In this document: piece by piece, positions 45,192 through 53,699 of the stretch
Numbering within the stretch: the first letter of the stretch is position 1
How the letters are laid out: every line of letters begins with the position of its first letter
Source of the DNA: CAZVEE01 sp964625525
GTDB taxonomy: Bacteria; Pseudomonadota; Alphaproteobacteria; JAJFIK01
Assembly (NCBI GenBank): GCA_964625525.1
Contig: CAZVEE010000001.1
Span: 31,738-95,737, forward strand
Direction: 5' to 3'
DNA: 64,000 nucleotides
Notes under the pieces: model-generated
Seen by the model: the letters and a program-made list of their open reading frames with translations, nothing else
The model's database searches: none
What the model was told of the DNA's origin: nothing
Position numbers and translations under genes: made by a program

Positions 45192-46349
45192 ATGTCCCAG
45201 GCGGTTGATCATGCCTACACCATCGCGGAATTGCGGGAGCTGGGGCGCCGGCGCACCCCCCGCGCCATTTTCGATTACGCCGACGGCGGCGCGGACGACG
45301 AGCGCACGCTGGCGCGCAACAGCGATGCCTTCGCCGATTACGAGTTGATCCAACAAACCTTGCGCGATGTCTCGTCGATCAACATGAGCACCCGGGTGCT
45401 GGGCAGTGAGATTGCCATGCCGCTCGCCCTGTCACCCACCGGCGGCACGAAGATGTTTCATCCCGACGGTGAGGAGGCGGTGGCCCGGGCGGCGGGGCGC
45501 GCGGGCACCGGCTACACGCTATCCTCGGTCGCCACCACCGCGATTGAGGACATCGCCCGCATCGGCGACGGTCCGAAATGGTTCCAGATCTATGTGTGGA
45601 AAGACCGGTCTCTCAACAGCGAGTTCATTGCCCGCTGCAAGCATGCGGGGGTCAAAGCGCTCATGCTGACCGTGGACGTGCCGGTGGCCGGCAACCGGGA
45701 GCGCGATCTGCGCAATCACCTGTCCATGCCGCCCAAGCCCACTTTGAGCTTGCTGGCCGATATGCTTGCCCATCCCGGCTGGAGCTGGCGATTTCTGACG
45801 AACAAGCGACCGCAAATGGCGAATATCGTGAACCGCATGGCGGCGTCGGACAGCACCGGCACCATGGAGTACATCAACAACCAGTTCGACCGGACTGTCA
45901 CCTGGGATGATGCCGCGCGGATGATCGAGGAATGGGGCGGCCCTTTCGCGATCAAGGGCATTATGGCGCCGGATGACGCCGCGCGGGCGGTGGCCGCCGG
46001 GGCATCGGCGGTCATGGTCTCAAACCACGGCGGGCGCCAACTCGACACGGCGCCGGCGCCGGTGGATATGCTTCCCGAGATCGTGAGTGCCGTGGGAGGC
46101 AAGGCAGAGGTTATTCTGGACGGTGGCGTGCGCCGGGGCACCGATGTGCTGAAGGCGCTGGCGTTGGGCGCGACGGCCTGCACAACCGGGCGGCCTTATC
46201 TTTATGGCCTGTGCGCAGGCGGCGAGCGGGGCGTGGACCGGGCGCTCAGCTTGCTCAAGGGGGAAATCGAGCGCGGCATGGCCTTGCTCGGCGTCAAGAC
46301 GGTGGCGGAGATTGGGCCGCATCTGGTGCGTCATCGCCCGGCGCGTTAA
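45192..46349 (+). CDS. FMN-dependent alpha-hydroxy acid dehydrogenase
   Basis: 385-residue (S)-2-hydroxyacid oxidoreductase (lactate dehydrogenase LldD / glycolate oxidase family). TIM-barrel segments: FDYADGGADDERTLARN, MPLALSPTGGTKMFHPDGE, VDVPVAGNRERDLRN, KGIMAPDDAARAV, and the active-site signature SNHGGRQLDTAPAPVDML with catalytic His and Arg, then DGGVRRGTDVLKALALGA. Membrane-associated or soluble is not clear. GAGGAG precedes the ATG. It is likely a stand-alone gene. Confidence 0.92.
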   Translation: MSQAVDHAYTIAELRELGRRRTPRAIFDYADGGADDERTLARNSDAFADYELIQQTLRDVSSINMSTRVLGSEIAMPLALSPTGGTKMFHPDGEEAVARAAGRAGTGYTLSSVATTAIEDIARIGDGPKWFQIYVWKDRSLNSEFIARCKHAGVKALMLTVDVPVAGNRERDLRNHLSMPPKPTLSLLADMLAHPGWSWRFLTNKRPQMANIVNRMAASDSTGTMEYINNQFDRTVTWDDAARMIEEWGGPFAIKGIMAPDDAARAVAAGASAVMVSNHGGRQLDTAPAPVDMLPEIVSAVGGKAEVILDGGVRRGTDVLKALALGATACTTGRPYLYGLCAGGERGVDRALSLLKGEIERGMALLGVKTVAEIGPHLVRHRPAR

Positions 46350-46449
46350 GCAAGGCCGCGAGCGGATGGTTATGGGCGTCCCGCCGCATGGCATGAGGAG
46401 AAGCCATGTGGTACCAACACTTAAGGGTTGTCAAAGGCAGGAGCAGGGT

Positions 46450-47817
46450 ATGATCGGCGATTGGCTGGCGCGGGCAGGCGCACGACTGGGGATGGGGCGT
46501 GGAGTGGCTTTCGGGCTGGCGCTGATGGTGCTGGTGATGGCCGCTCCGGCCACGGCGCAGCAGGCGCCGCGCGATTTCGCAGCGCTGGTGCCGCAATTGA
46601 CGCCGGCGGTGGTGAACATCGCCACCACCCAGACCCGCAACGGGCGCACCGGTGAAGGCGCCGGCTCCGGCTTTCTAATCGATCCCTCGGGCGTGATCGT
46701 CACCAACAATCACGTCATCGAAGGCGCGCAGCAGATTGTCGTCCAGCTCGAAAGCGGCCTGGAGTTTCCGGCGCGGTTGCTGGGGGCCGATGCTCCGACC
46801 GATTTGGCGGTGCTGAAAATCGATCATTCCGAGGCGCTGCCTTTCGTGCGTTTTGGCAATTCCGATGAAGCGGATGTGGGCGAATGGGTGCTGGCGGTGG
46901 GCAATCCGTTCGGCTTGGGGGGCTCCGTGACCGTGGGCATCGTCTCGGCGCGCAATCGCGAATTGTCGGGCGTCTATGACGATTACATCCAGACCGATGC
47001 GGCCATCAATCCGGGGAACTCGGGCGGTCCGCTGTTCAACGCGCGTGGCGAGGTGATTGCTATCAACACCGCCGTGGTCTCGCCGCTGCCCGCGTCAGTG
47101 GGCGTGGGGTTTTCGGTGCCCTCGGCCATTGCGCAGGTGACGGTGAGCCAGATCCTGGAATTCGGAGAAGTGCGCCGGGCCTGGCTGGGCGTGGCGGGCC
47201 TGCAGCCGGTGACGCCGCAGCGGGCGGCCGAACTGGGCCTGAACCGGGCGCGGGGCGCGCTCGTGACCCGGGTGGTGCCCAACGGCCCGGCCGCCCAGGG
47301 CGGTGTGCTGGCGGGTGATGTGATCTTGAGCTTCGCCGGGACCCAGATCGATAACTTCCGCGAGTTGCCGCGGGTGGTGTCCTCGGCCGGCGTCGGCGCG
47401 ACCGTGCCCATGACCGTGTGGCGGGAGCGTCGTGAAGTGGCGCTCCAGGTCACACTGGGTGCGCTGGCCAGCCGGAACCGCGTGTCTTGGGTCACGCAGC
47501 CGGGGAGTTTCCTGGCGCAGGCCATGGGCGTGGAACTGGCGGAACTGGACCGGATGATGCGCGCCGACCTGAACATTGCGCCGGGCGCGGACGGTCTGCT
47601 GGTGGAAAGCGTCGCGGCGGACTCGCCCGCCCAAGGGCGTCTCCAAGAGGGGGACGTGATCGTCTCTGTGGAACGCCAGCGCATCAACCGGCTCGTGGAC
47701 ATGGCCGCCAAGCTTGAGAGCATGGCCCGGCCCGATGCGCTTCTGGTCACTGTCAATCGGGGCGGTGAAATCCTCCACGAGGCCGTACCGATCAAACCGC
47801 TGCTGGCGGACGACTAA
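46450..47817 (+). CDS. Do/DegQ-family periplasmic serine protease (second copy)
   Basis: 455-residue HtrA-family protease with a signal peptide (ends ATAQQ). Catalytic triad visible: His88 (TNNHVI), Asp118 (PTDLAV), Ser191 in the canonical NPGNSGGPL loop. Two PDZ domains follow (starting RRAWLGVAGLQ and near 375). The loop before the catalytic His is shorter than in the degP-like protein at 22425. AGGAGCAGG precedes the ATG; the open frame continues far upstream through non-coding sequence. A strong terminator follows. A second envelope protease of this type suggests division of labour. Confidence 0.92.
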   Translation: MIGDWLARAGARLGMGRGVAFGLALMVLVMAAPATAQQAPRDFAALVPQLTPAVVNIATTQTRNGRTGEGAGSGFLIDPSGVIVTNNHVIEGAQQIVVQLESGLEFPARLLGADAPTDLAVLKIDHSEALPFVRFGNSDEADVGEWVLAVGNPFGLGGSVTVGIVSARNRELSGVYDDYIQTDAAINPGNSGGPLFNARGEVIAINTAVVSPLPASVGVGFSVPSAIAQVTVSQILEFGEVRRAWLGVAGLQPVTPQRAAELGLNRARGALVTRVVPNGPAAQGGVLAGDVILSFAGTQIDNFRELPRVVSSAGVGATVPMTVWRERREVALQVTLGALASRNRVSWVTQPGSFLAQAMGVELAELDRMMRADLNIAPGADGLLVESVAADSPAQGRLQEGDVIVSVERQRINRLVDMAAKLESMARPDALLVTVNRGGEILHEAVPIKPLLADD

Positions 47818-47847
47818 ACCGACGCGTCAGCGATGGTGCGTCACAGA

Positions 47848-47875
47848 GGCGGGCCCCACGCGGGTCCGCCTTTTT
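47848..47875 (+). terminator. Rho-independent terminator of the second Do protease gene
   Basis: GGCGGGCCC (47848-47856) pairs with GGGTCCGCC (47862-47870; one G-U) around a 5-nt loop, followed by TTTTT. It is 30 bp after the stop codon. Confidence 0.88.
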
Positions 47876-47885
47876 CATGTCTGGC

Positions 47886-48239
47886 TCACGCGCCTTCGCT
47901 GCGCAGAAAGTCAATCAGCTGCTTCATGGTCGAACACTTCATGGCCATGGCGCCGCGGCCCCGGCTGGTGGCGCGCACACACCCGCGCGAGCCTTCGCTG
48001 CAGCGCTTGCGCAGTGCGTCTTCATCTTCCGTGCACCACACTTCCAGGCGGAACAGGTGGCTGCCGTCCGGGCGCTCTTCACCCGCAAGGTCGGCCCCAC
48101 CGCTCTGCTGGGACGCGGCGATCATCTGCTCACTGCTGGTCTGCATGGCGCTCATGCCGGTCACGGGCTGGTCCAGCGGGCCGACGGTCGAACAGGCCGA
48201 CAAAGCGAAGGCGGCGATGAGAAGGCTCAGCTTTTTCAT
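47886..48239 (-). CDS. small lipoprotein of unknown function
   Basis: 117 residues with a lipobox (LSAC, Cys16) after a hydrophobic signal, then a Ser/Gln-rich linker and a C-terminal part with four cysteines (WCTEDEDALRKRCSEGSRGC...KCSTM) that could pair. CAGGAGG precedes the ATG. It lies directly downstream of the AIGN-repeat gene on the minus strand (91 bp gap), close to hfaA-hfaB. No family is recognised; proximity to the holdfast genes is the only clue to a role. Confidence 0.72.
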   Translation of the reverse strand: MKKLSLLIAAFALSACSTVGPLDQPVTGMSAMQTSSEQMIAASQQSGGADLAGEERPDGSHLFRLEVWCTEDEDALRKRCSEGSRGCVRATSRGRGAMAMKCSTMKQLIDFLRSEGA

Positions 48240-48330
48240 GTCATCCTCCTGTTGAGGTCTGTTTGGGTCCGGGATCTTCCCACCGTCCGAGCCCGGACGG
48301 TGGGACGTGTGTTTTGGTCAGGCGCGCCGC

Positions 48331-48981
48331 TTAGCGCGGGGTGTTGAAGTTCGACACCGAGAGCGAGTTGCCAATGGCGGACGCCGCTGCATCGACGCGG
48401 TTGTTCACGTCCTTGATGGTCAAGGACAGGGACGCATCCACGCGGCCGGTGGTGCGCTGGAGCGCGTTGACATCCGTCAGGCGCAGGCTGTCGAGCGAGG
48501 ACACGCTGATATTGTTGGCGAGCGCCGTGGACGACAGGTCCAGACGGCCGTTGATGTCCTCGAACGTGCCCTCAAGACGCGCGGTCGGATCCGCATCCGC
48601 ATCCTGAGCGCCGTCAAAGTCCAACTCGCTGCCGCCTTCGGTAGAGATCGATGCGGTGTTGCCGATGGCGGCCGCGGCACCTTCTACATTGCCTTCGACT
48701 TTCTTGATGGTCGTGGACAAGGTGGCGGATACGCGCCCTTGGGCCTTCTGAACGCTGTCGGTATCGACTTCACCGGCGGCTTCCACATTCAGCGAGTTCG
48801 CCAGGCCCGTGGCCGCAACGCTGGCCGCGCCGGAGATATCGGCCACATAGCCGTTGATACGTGCGGTGATCGGCGCCAGGTTCAGCTGCTCGGCATCCAC
48901 ATCGGTCAGCGGATCGGCAAAAGCACTCGGGCTGATCAGCGCGGCAACGGCAGTGGCGATCAGGAAAGAAGTCCGTTTCAT
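48331..48981 (-). CDS. secreted duplicated-repeat protein, HfaA/HfaD-like
   Basis: 216 residues: signal peptide (ends AFA), then two tandem ~78-residue units (about 38-114 and 132-211). Each unit holds two A-x-(G/A)-N-x-x-S-(V/I)-like motifs: GLANSLNV (59), AIGNTASI (105), ALANNISV (153), AIGNSLSV (202), spaced 46-49 residues. The units share GRVSATLSTTIKKVEGNVEGAAAAIGN versus GRVDASLSLTIKDVNNRVDAAASAIGN. The same motif, AIGNNLSV, occurs in HfaA on the opposite strand. GAGGAGA precedes the ATG. A beta-rich surface or fibre-forming role, perhaps replacing HfaD, is inferred. HfaD in Caulobacter lies downstream of hfaB, not divergent. Confidence 0.72.
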   Translation of the reverse strand: MKRTSFLIATAVAALISPSAFADPLTDVDAEQLNLAPITARINGYVADISGAASVAATGLANSLNVEAAGEVDTDSVQKAQGRVSATLSTTIKKVEGNVEGAAAAIGNTASISTEGGSELDFDGAQDADADPTARLEGTFEDINGRLDLSSTALANNISVSSLDSLRLTDVNALQRTTGRVDASLSLTIKDVNNRVDAAASAIGNSLSVSNFNTPR

Positions 48982-49156
48982 GTCGTGTCTCCTCGAAGAG
49001 TGTCACCATTTCCAAACTCGACCAGCTCTTTCCGTGCTCGGATGCGCCGGTTTCGATGCCCCTTCCGTGGCAAGCGCCATGCCGCATAGATTTTCCGCTG
49101 TTTGTTTGATTTGCGTACAGATATTAAGGTTAATGAGCCCAGATCTTGGGCAGCCC

Positions 49157-49174
49157 TTAAAATCGCTTAACCAT
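49157..49174 (+). promoter_or_regulatory. candidate CtrA-type site upstream of hfaA
   Basis: TTAA at 49157-49160 and TTAACCAT at 49167-49174 resemble the CtrA recognition sequence (TTAA-N7-TTAAC, half-site TTAACCAT). The spacing here is 6, one short of consensus. A further TTAAGGTTAA lies at 49124-49133. The site is about 85 bp before the hfaA start. hfa genes are cell-cycle controlled in Caulobacter, which makes CtrA control plausible but unproven. Confidence 0.4.
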
Positions 49175-49258
49175 AATCCTGTGCCGGGAGACACTTTCCA
49201 GGCAGATCATCCGTGGTCCGGGATTTGCTCCTCTTTCATGGCTCATAAGGAGGACGCG

Positions 49259-49669
49259 ATGCCAAACCAGATGAAACTCTTTATATGTGCCGTGCTGGTG
49301 AGCCTGGCGGCCACGCCGGGGCAGGCAGGCGAGATGATCTGGTCAGGTCGGGAAGGCAAAGCACCGCGCGACGCAGCAAGCTTTCAGAAACCTTTTGGTC
49401 AGTCCACGGCTAACCGGGATGTGCCCATCTCCATCGAACGCCGGGATGAAAACGGCAATCTGGTGATGGTCAACGGCGAGCGGTCTTTGACCGGGTCTTA
49501 CTCGCGCATCCAGGGTGGACTGTTCACGGGCGGGGTCGGCTATTCCGCTAATGCAATCGGGAACAATCTGAGTGTCACCGCCGTCGGCTCGAACAACATC
49601 ATCATCATCCAGAGCGAGCAGGTGAACCGGGGCGAACAAGATGTGGAGCTTGAGGTCAATGAACGCTAA
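49259..49669 (+). CDS. hfaA: holdfast anchoring protein HfaA
   Basis: Small secreted protein that helps anchor the polysaccharide holdfast to the cell pole in stalked alphaproteobacteria. 136 residues: signal peptide (ends GQAG), then SFQKPFGQSTANRDVPI, ERRDENGNLVMVNGE and a C-terminal AIGNNLSVTAVGSNNIIIIQSEQVNRGEQ. The layout (RDxNGNxVxVxG followed by a GN-repeat and an NT/NxIIIxSxQ strand) matches what I recall of Caulobacter HfaA, which has curlin-like character. A perfect AAGGAGG site precedes the ATG. The frame reaches back to 48854 but the start is at 49259. It overlaps hfaB by 11 nt. Confidence 0.82.
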   Translation: MPNQMKLFICAVLVSLAATPGQAGEMIWSGREGKAPRDAASFQKPFGQSTANRDVPISIERRDENGNLVMVNGERSLTGSYSRIQGGLFTGGVGYSANAIGNNLSVTAVGSNNIIIIQSEQVNRGEQDVELEVNER

Positions 49670-50822
49670 GGCACGCACATTGGGACTGGTCGCGGCGCTC
49701 GTGTTGGCGCTTGGCGGTTGCGCGAGCATGGCGGCGGATGAAACCGGACGTTATGCAAGCCCCATCGGTACCGCGCCGGTCATCAGTAATGAGACGCCCT
49801 ATTCGCAACCGTTGAGTTGTCTCGGCCGGCATGCCCGCACGCATCTCAGCCAGCGTCCGCGGGTGGCCGTGGGCAATATCGTGGATTTCACGGGGCGCGA
49901 GGAGTTCGAGACCGGCCGGCCGGTGACGCAAGGGGCGGCTCTGATGGCCATGTCGGCCCTGTCCAAGTCGGGCGCGGCGCTGGTGGAACGGTTCGACACC
50001 GCCATTGGTGAGCTGGAGCTGCAGTTTGCCAACAACAAGTTGATTGGTGGCCATCCCGATGAGAGTGGCGAGACCGCTCATCGCCGTATCCTGACCGGGA
50101 GCATTCCGGGTAGTGACTATTATCTGGTCGGTGGGATTACCGAGCTGAACTACAACATCCGTTCTTACGGCTTTGACGGTCTGGCGGGTGAGCAGAAGGT
50201 CAGCGGCGCCAAAGTCAATCTGGGCGGGCGCATGTTCGTGATGAATGTGGGGCTCGACTTGCGCCTGGTGCGCACCACCACATTGGAAGTGGTGGACGTG
50301 ATCTCTTATCAAAAGCAGATCCAGGGACGGGAGATCAGTGCCGGGATCTTCGATGTGCTGGGGACGAACATTCTGGATGCGGGTCTCGGCGAGCGCTCCC
50401 TGGAGCCGGTGCAGCTGGCGGTGCGCGCGGTCGTGGAGCGGGCCGTGCTGGAAATGATGGCGCGCCTTTACGCGGTGGGGCCGGGGGTGTGTCAGGCGCA
50501 AGGTGATCCGTTGGCTGATCCGCGCGCCGATCCCTATCGCTGGCTGGCGCCGACGGCGGCACCGGTGGAGGTGGCGCAGGCCCCGCCGGCGGCCCAGCCC
50601 ATCCCTGTGGCCTCGTCAATCTCTGTGGCCTCGGCAAGGCCTGCGGCCACGGCGCCAGTGCGGGAGGCCCCTGCGCGCAGCGAGCCAGTGCGCGAGGCGC
50701 CGGCCCCTGAGCGTTCGGCTCCGGTGAGCCTGCGCGAGGCGCAACCGGTCGCGCCCAGCGCACCGACCGCAGCCAGCGGTGATGCGACGCCGGGCATCGT
50801 GATTTGGGGGGCGGCGCGCTAA
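49659..50822 (+). CDS. hfaB: holdfast attachment protein HfaB (CsgG-family outer-membrane lipoprotein)
   Basis: CsgG-like secretion lipoprotein that exports or anchors the holdfast proteins in the outer membrane. 387 residues from MNAKARTLGL; lipobox LGGC with Cys21. CsgG domain (about 45-260): RVAVGNIVDFTGREEFETGRPVTQGAALMAMSAL, DYYLVGGITELNYNIRSYG, and RTTTLEVVDVISYQKQIQGREISAGIF. A ~110-residue C-terminal extension is Pro/Ala/Glu-rich with repeated REAP motifs. TGAGG precedes the ATG; it overlaps the hfaA 3' end, so the pair is translationally coupled. The stop overlaps the convergent ClbS/DfsB gene by 4 nt. Confidence 0.88.
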   Translation: MNAKARTLGLVAALVLALGGCASMAADETGRYASPIGTAPVISNETPYSQPLSCLGRHARTHLSQRPRVAVGNIVDFTGREEFETGRPVTQGAALMAMSALSKSGAALVERFDTAIGELELQFANNKLIGGHPDESGETAHRRILTGSIPGSDYYLVGGITELNYNIRSYGFDGLAGEQKVSGAKVNLGGRMFVMNVGLDLRLVRTTTLEVVDVISYQKQIQGREISAGIFDVLGTNILDAGLGERSLEPVQLAVRAVVERAVLEMMARLYAVGPGVCQAQGDPLADPRADPYRWLAPTAAPVEVAQAPPAAQPIPVASSISVASARPAATAPVREAPARSEPVREAPAPERSAPVSLREAQPVAPSAPTAASGDATPGIVIWGAAR

Positions 50823-51316
50823 GTGGTCTTGCGCAGGATCTCGCGGATATATTTCGCGGCGGAGCGATAATGGCTAGGGCCGGATGCTTCGGCCCAGTGC
50901 CCCAAGGTCCAGGTGTTCATCCAGGGGTAAAGGCCCGTGGTGTAGAGATCTGAGTCCTCACAGTCTGTCAGAAGGCTCAGGAGTGCGGCGTGGCCATGGC
51001 GTCGGCGCGTGCGCGCCTCGCTCCACGAAACGCTCGCCGTATCCGCGCGCAGCTTGGCATTATAGGCTTTGAGCTGGTTCCATTTGTACCCCGGCGCCGG
51101 TGTTGTCACCGGCTTGCCCGCTTGACCGTCGCGCACCCACCCCAGGAACAGATCGATCCAGTGCGCCCGGTGCACCGCCGTATCTTTGATGGTGACGCCA
51201 TCTTGGGGATGGGGGAGCAGGGCGTGGTCCGCATCGACCCCGTCCAGCCGTGTTTCCAGCTTCGCAAAATCCTGCGTGGTGAGCGCCAGAAGCTGCGCCT
51301 TGTCCGTGGCTGCCAT
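50819..51316 (-). CDS. ClbS/DfsB family protein (DUF1706)
   Basis: 165 residues matching the ClbS/DfsB four-helix fold related to DinB: TLKDTAVHRAHW-like segment (TIKDTAVHRAHWIDLFLGW), PGYKWNQLKAYNAKL, and a C-terminal PWMNTWTLGHWAEASGPSHYRSAAKYIR. The family includes the colibactin self-protection protein ClbS, but most members are of unknown function. Start context lacks a strong site. It faces hfaB tail to tail. Confidence 0.88.
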   Translation of the reverse strand: MAATDKAQLLALTTQDFAKLETRLDGVDADHALLPHPQDGVTIKDTAVHRAHWIDLFLGWVRDGQAGKPVTTPAPGYKWNQLKAYNAKLRADTASVSWSEARTRRRHGHAALLSLLTDCEDSDLYTTGLYPWMNTWTLGHWAEASGPSHYRSAAKYIREILRKTT

Positions 51317-51346
51317 GCGACACCTCCCTTTTCCAGTAAGGTGGGT

Positions 51347-51856
51347 CTAGCGGATTGGGCGGGCGGTTGCGCTGATCTCGCGCAAGGTGGCCGCCGCCGC
51401 CGGGTGCCACAGCCCGCGCCGACCAGCGCGGGCCTCCGCTTGCGTCGCGCTATAGCGCCCGCGCCCGTCGGCACTGACGGGACCAGCCAGCCGGGCCCAG
51501 CCCGCGCGCACCTGAGCCTCGGCCAGATCGTGCGGCCCCACATGGCAGCGGGCGCGGGCCGCACCGTCCGGGTCGGTACCAAGCCGGCGGCAGGCGACCC
51601 GTCGCCCGGCGATAAGTGCACCAAGTGCCGCTTGTGCCAGCGCCACGCAGGGCGCGGGCGCTCGGGCACCATCCGGACACAGGCTGTCTGGTGCAGGGGC
51701 AATCACATGCGCCAGCCGCACCGGCGTTCCGCTGACGGACAGCGTCACCGGCCCTGTTGCGACCGCCACGCCGGAGGGGCCGTTCGCCAGGTTGCTCGCC
51801 GCCGCCGGGTCCATGAGCAGGCAAATGAGCGCGATACTCGTCATGATACGGATCAT
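51347..51856 (-). CDS. exported staphylococcal-nuclease-fold protein, probably inactive
   Basis: 169 residues with a signal peptide (ends AAAS). The SNase-like core is recognisable: RLAHVIAPAPD, AQAALGALIAGRRVACRRLGTDPDGAARARCHVGPHDLAEAQVRAGWARL, and YSATQAEARAGRRGLWHP. Compared with active nucleases (RLLxIDAPE ... GRxLA), the metal Asp is Ile, the catalytic Glu is Ala, and the Arg of the GR pair is Ala. A structural or binding role is more likely than nuclease activity. Possible minus-strand run with the next two genes. Confidence 0.75.
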   Translation of the reverse strand: MIRIMTSIALICLLMDPAAASNLANGPSGVAVATGPVTLSVSGTPVRLAHVIAPAPDSLCPDGARAPAPCVALAQAALGALIAGRRVACRRLGTDPDGAARARCHVGPHDLAEAQVRAGWARLAGPVSADGRGRYSATQAEARAGRRGLWHPAAAATLREISATARPIR

Positions 51857-51913
51857 GGGATCAGTTTAGCGGGTCCGGCACTGCACAGGCCAGCAGAACC
51901 TGACGATCGGGCT

Positions 51914-52240
51914 TCACGCGGAGGGCGAGGTCTCTTGCCACGCGCGTAAACGGTCGAGCCGGCGTGCCAAACGCGTGAGGTCGCGCCGGGCACGGCGCAC
52001 GCAGGCCCAGGTGACGAAGGCATAATGCTCGCGCACCTGCCAGCCCGCCGGCCCGTGACTGGAGATCCGGACGCGCAAGGCCGGACCCTGCGCGCCCAGC
52101 CGAGCGGTGAAATAGCGTGAGCCGGTGGCGGCCTCGACCCGGTCATCGATGAGAAAGCCCTGGCCAAGGGCCAGGGCTTCCGCAGCATGGGCAATAGAGG
52201 CCGCATCCGCCCGCAAATCGCGGGTGGGCAGCACGCTCAC
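51914..52240 (-). CDS. conserved small protein of unknown function
   Basis: 108 residues starting at a GTG that overlaps the MFS stop codon by 4 nt (GTGA). Arg/Ala-rich; a central segment FLIDDRVEAATGSRYFTARLG and GWQVREHYAFVTWACVRRARR is amphipathic. No recognised domain. The overlap with the transporter gene suggests coupling. A chance open frame cannot be excluded. Confidence 0.5.
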   Translation of the reverse strand: MSVLPTRDLRADAASIAHAAEALALGQGFLIDDRVEAATGSRYFTARLGAQGPALRVRISSHGPAGWQVREHYAFVTWACVRRARRDLTRLARRLDRLRAWQETSPSA

Positions 52241-53619
52241 TGCTCCCAGTCCTGATCCAGACGCTTGGAGCTGAGATAGAAGATCACCGCCGCGATGACA
52301 TAGAACACGGTGCCCGCCAGGATCGCATAGCGTAGGGATTCATCCCCATACTGTTCATTAAGACTGTCGGAGATCAGGCCGATCAACAGATTGCCCAGAC
52401 CAATGCCGATCAGATTGTTGATGAACAGGAACACGGCCGAAGCGGTGGCGCGCATATTCGGCGGCACCAGATGCTGGAACGCCGACAAGACAGGCCCAAG
52501 CCACACCAAGCTGAGGGCCGTGGGCACCAGGAACACGAAGAACGCCACGCTGAGCGATGTGGAGAGCACGCCATAGACGAAGAACGGGATCGTCAAGATA
52601 AAGGCATAGCACGGGATCAGGGCATAGACGGCCTTGCGCTCGGCGCCCAGACGGTCGGCCAGCGAGCCGCCGACCCAGATGCCCAGCACCCCGCCAATGA
52701 GCAGAAGTGTGCCGTAGAAATAGGACGCGAACAGGGTGATCTGTTCATCCGGGCTGAGCCCATCGGGAACGAAAAAGCCGGGCAGCCAGGTGAAGAACTC
52801 CGGCAGGTCCGCCCCGAAACTGCGCACGAAGAAGGAGGGGAGCCAGAAAATCAGGCCATAGCCCATCATGGAAGAACTGGCGGCGGCGATGGATAGGCCC
52901 CAGAAACTGGGTTTACCCGCGAGTTTTGAAACCACATCGCCCAGCGAGGCCGGCTTGGTATCCAGCGCCGGCGGGTCATAGCGCCCGCGCACCGGTTCAC
53001 GCACAGTGAGCCGGAAGATTGGGGCGATCGCGACCCCCATCAGACCGACAATGATGAAGGCAGCCCGCCAGCCCATCAAACTGGTCAGCACCCCGCCCAA
53101 AATGATGCCGAGCGCACTGCCAATGGGCACGCCAAAGGAATACACACTCAGCGCCCGCGCCCGCTGATGCGGCGGGAAGTAATCCGCCACCAGCGAATAG
53201 GCCGGCGCGACGCCGCCCGCTTCCCCGACACCAACACCGAGTCGAGCCAGGAATAACTGCCAGAAATTCTGCGCCAGTCCGCAGACCGCGGTCATGGCGC
53301 TCCACACGGTCAAGGCAATGGTCATGATCCAGGTGCGGCTGCGGCTGTCGGCCAGGCGCGCGATGGGAATGCCGAGGACGGTATAAAACAGCGCAAACGC
53401 AAGGCCGCCCATGAGGCTGAGTTGGGTATCCGACAGCTCAAGTTCCGCTTTGATCGGCACCGCCAGGATACCGACGATCTGCCGGTCGATGAAATTGAAC
53501 GTGTACACCACCACCAGAATGAACAGCACATAGACCTTGTAGCCGCCCTACGGTTCATCCGCATGGGGATGAGGGTTTAGGGGAGCGGCGCCGCCGATCC
53601 TCGAAGACTGGTCACTCAC
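52237..53619 (-). pseudogene. MFS transporter (spinster-like) with in-frame amber codon
   Basis: About 430 residues with 12 membrane helices of the major facilitator superfamily, spinster-like branch: FNFIDRQIVGILAVPIKAELELSD, the loop 2-3 motif RLADSRSRTWI, and GVGVGEAGGVAPAYSLVADYF. Upstream of the intact part, a GTG at 53619 with GGGAGGA before it opens the same frame for 23 codons (ending NPHPHADEP). A TAG at 53550-53548 follows, then GGYKVYV and the first helix. So the natural start is cut off by one stop codon, probably TAC or TAT changed to TAG. Restarting at the GTG at 53529 would keep all helices but has no ribosome site. Broken gene, or a sequencing error; otherwise intact. Confidence 0.8.
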
Positions 53620-53699
53620 GCGCGCATCCTCCCACTCGATCTTGATCGTCTATCATTATGACCTGCCTGTCGCCGTCACGCAAAGCACGGCGTGGCCAT

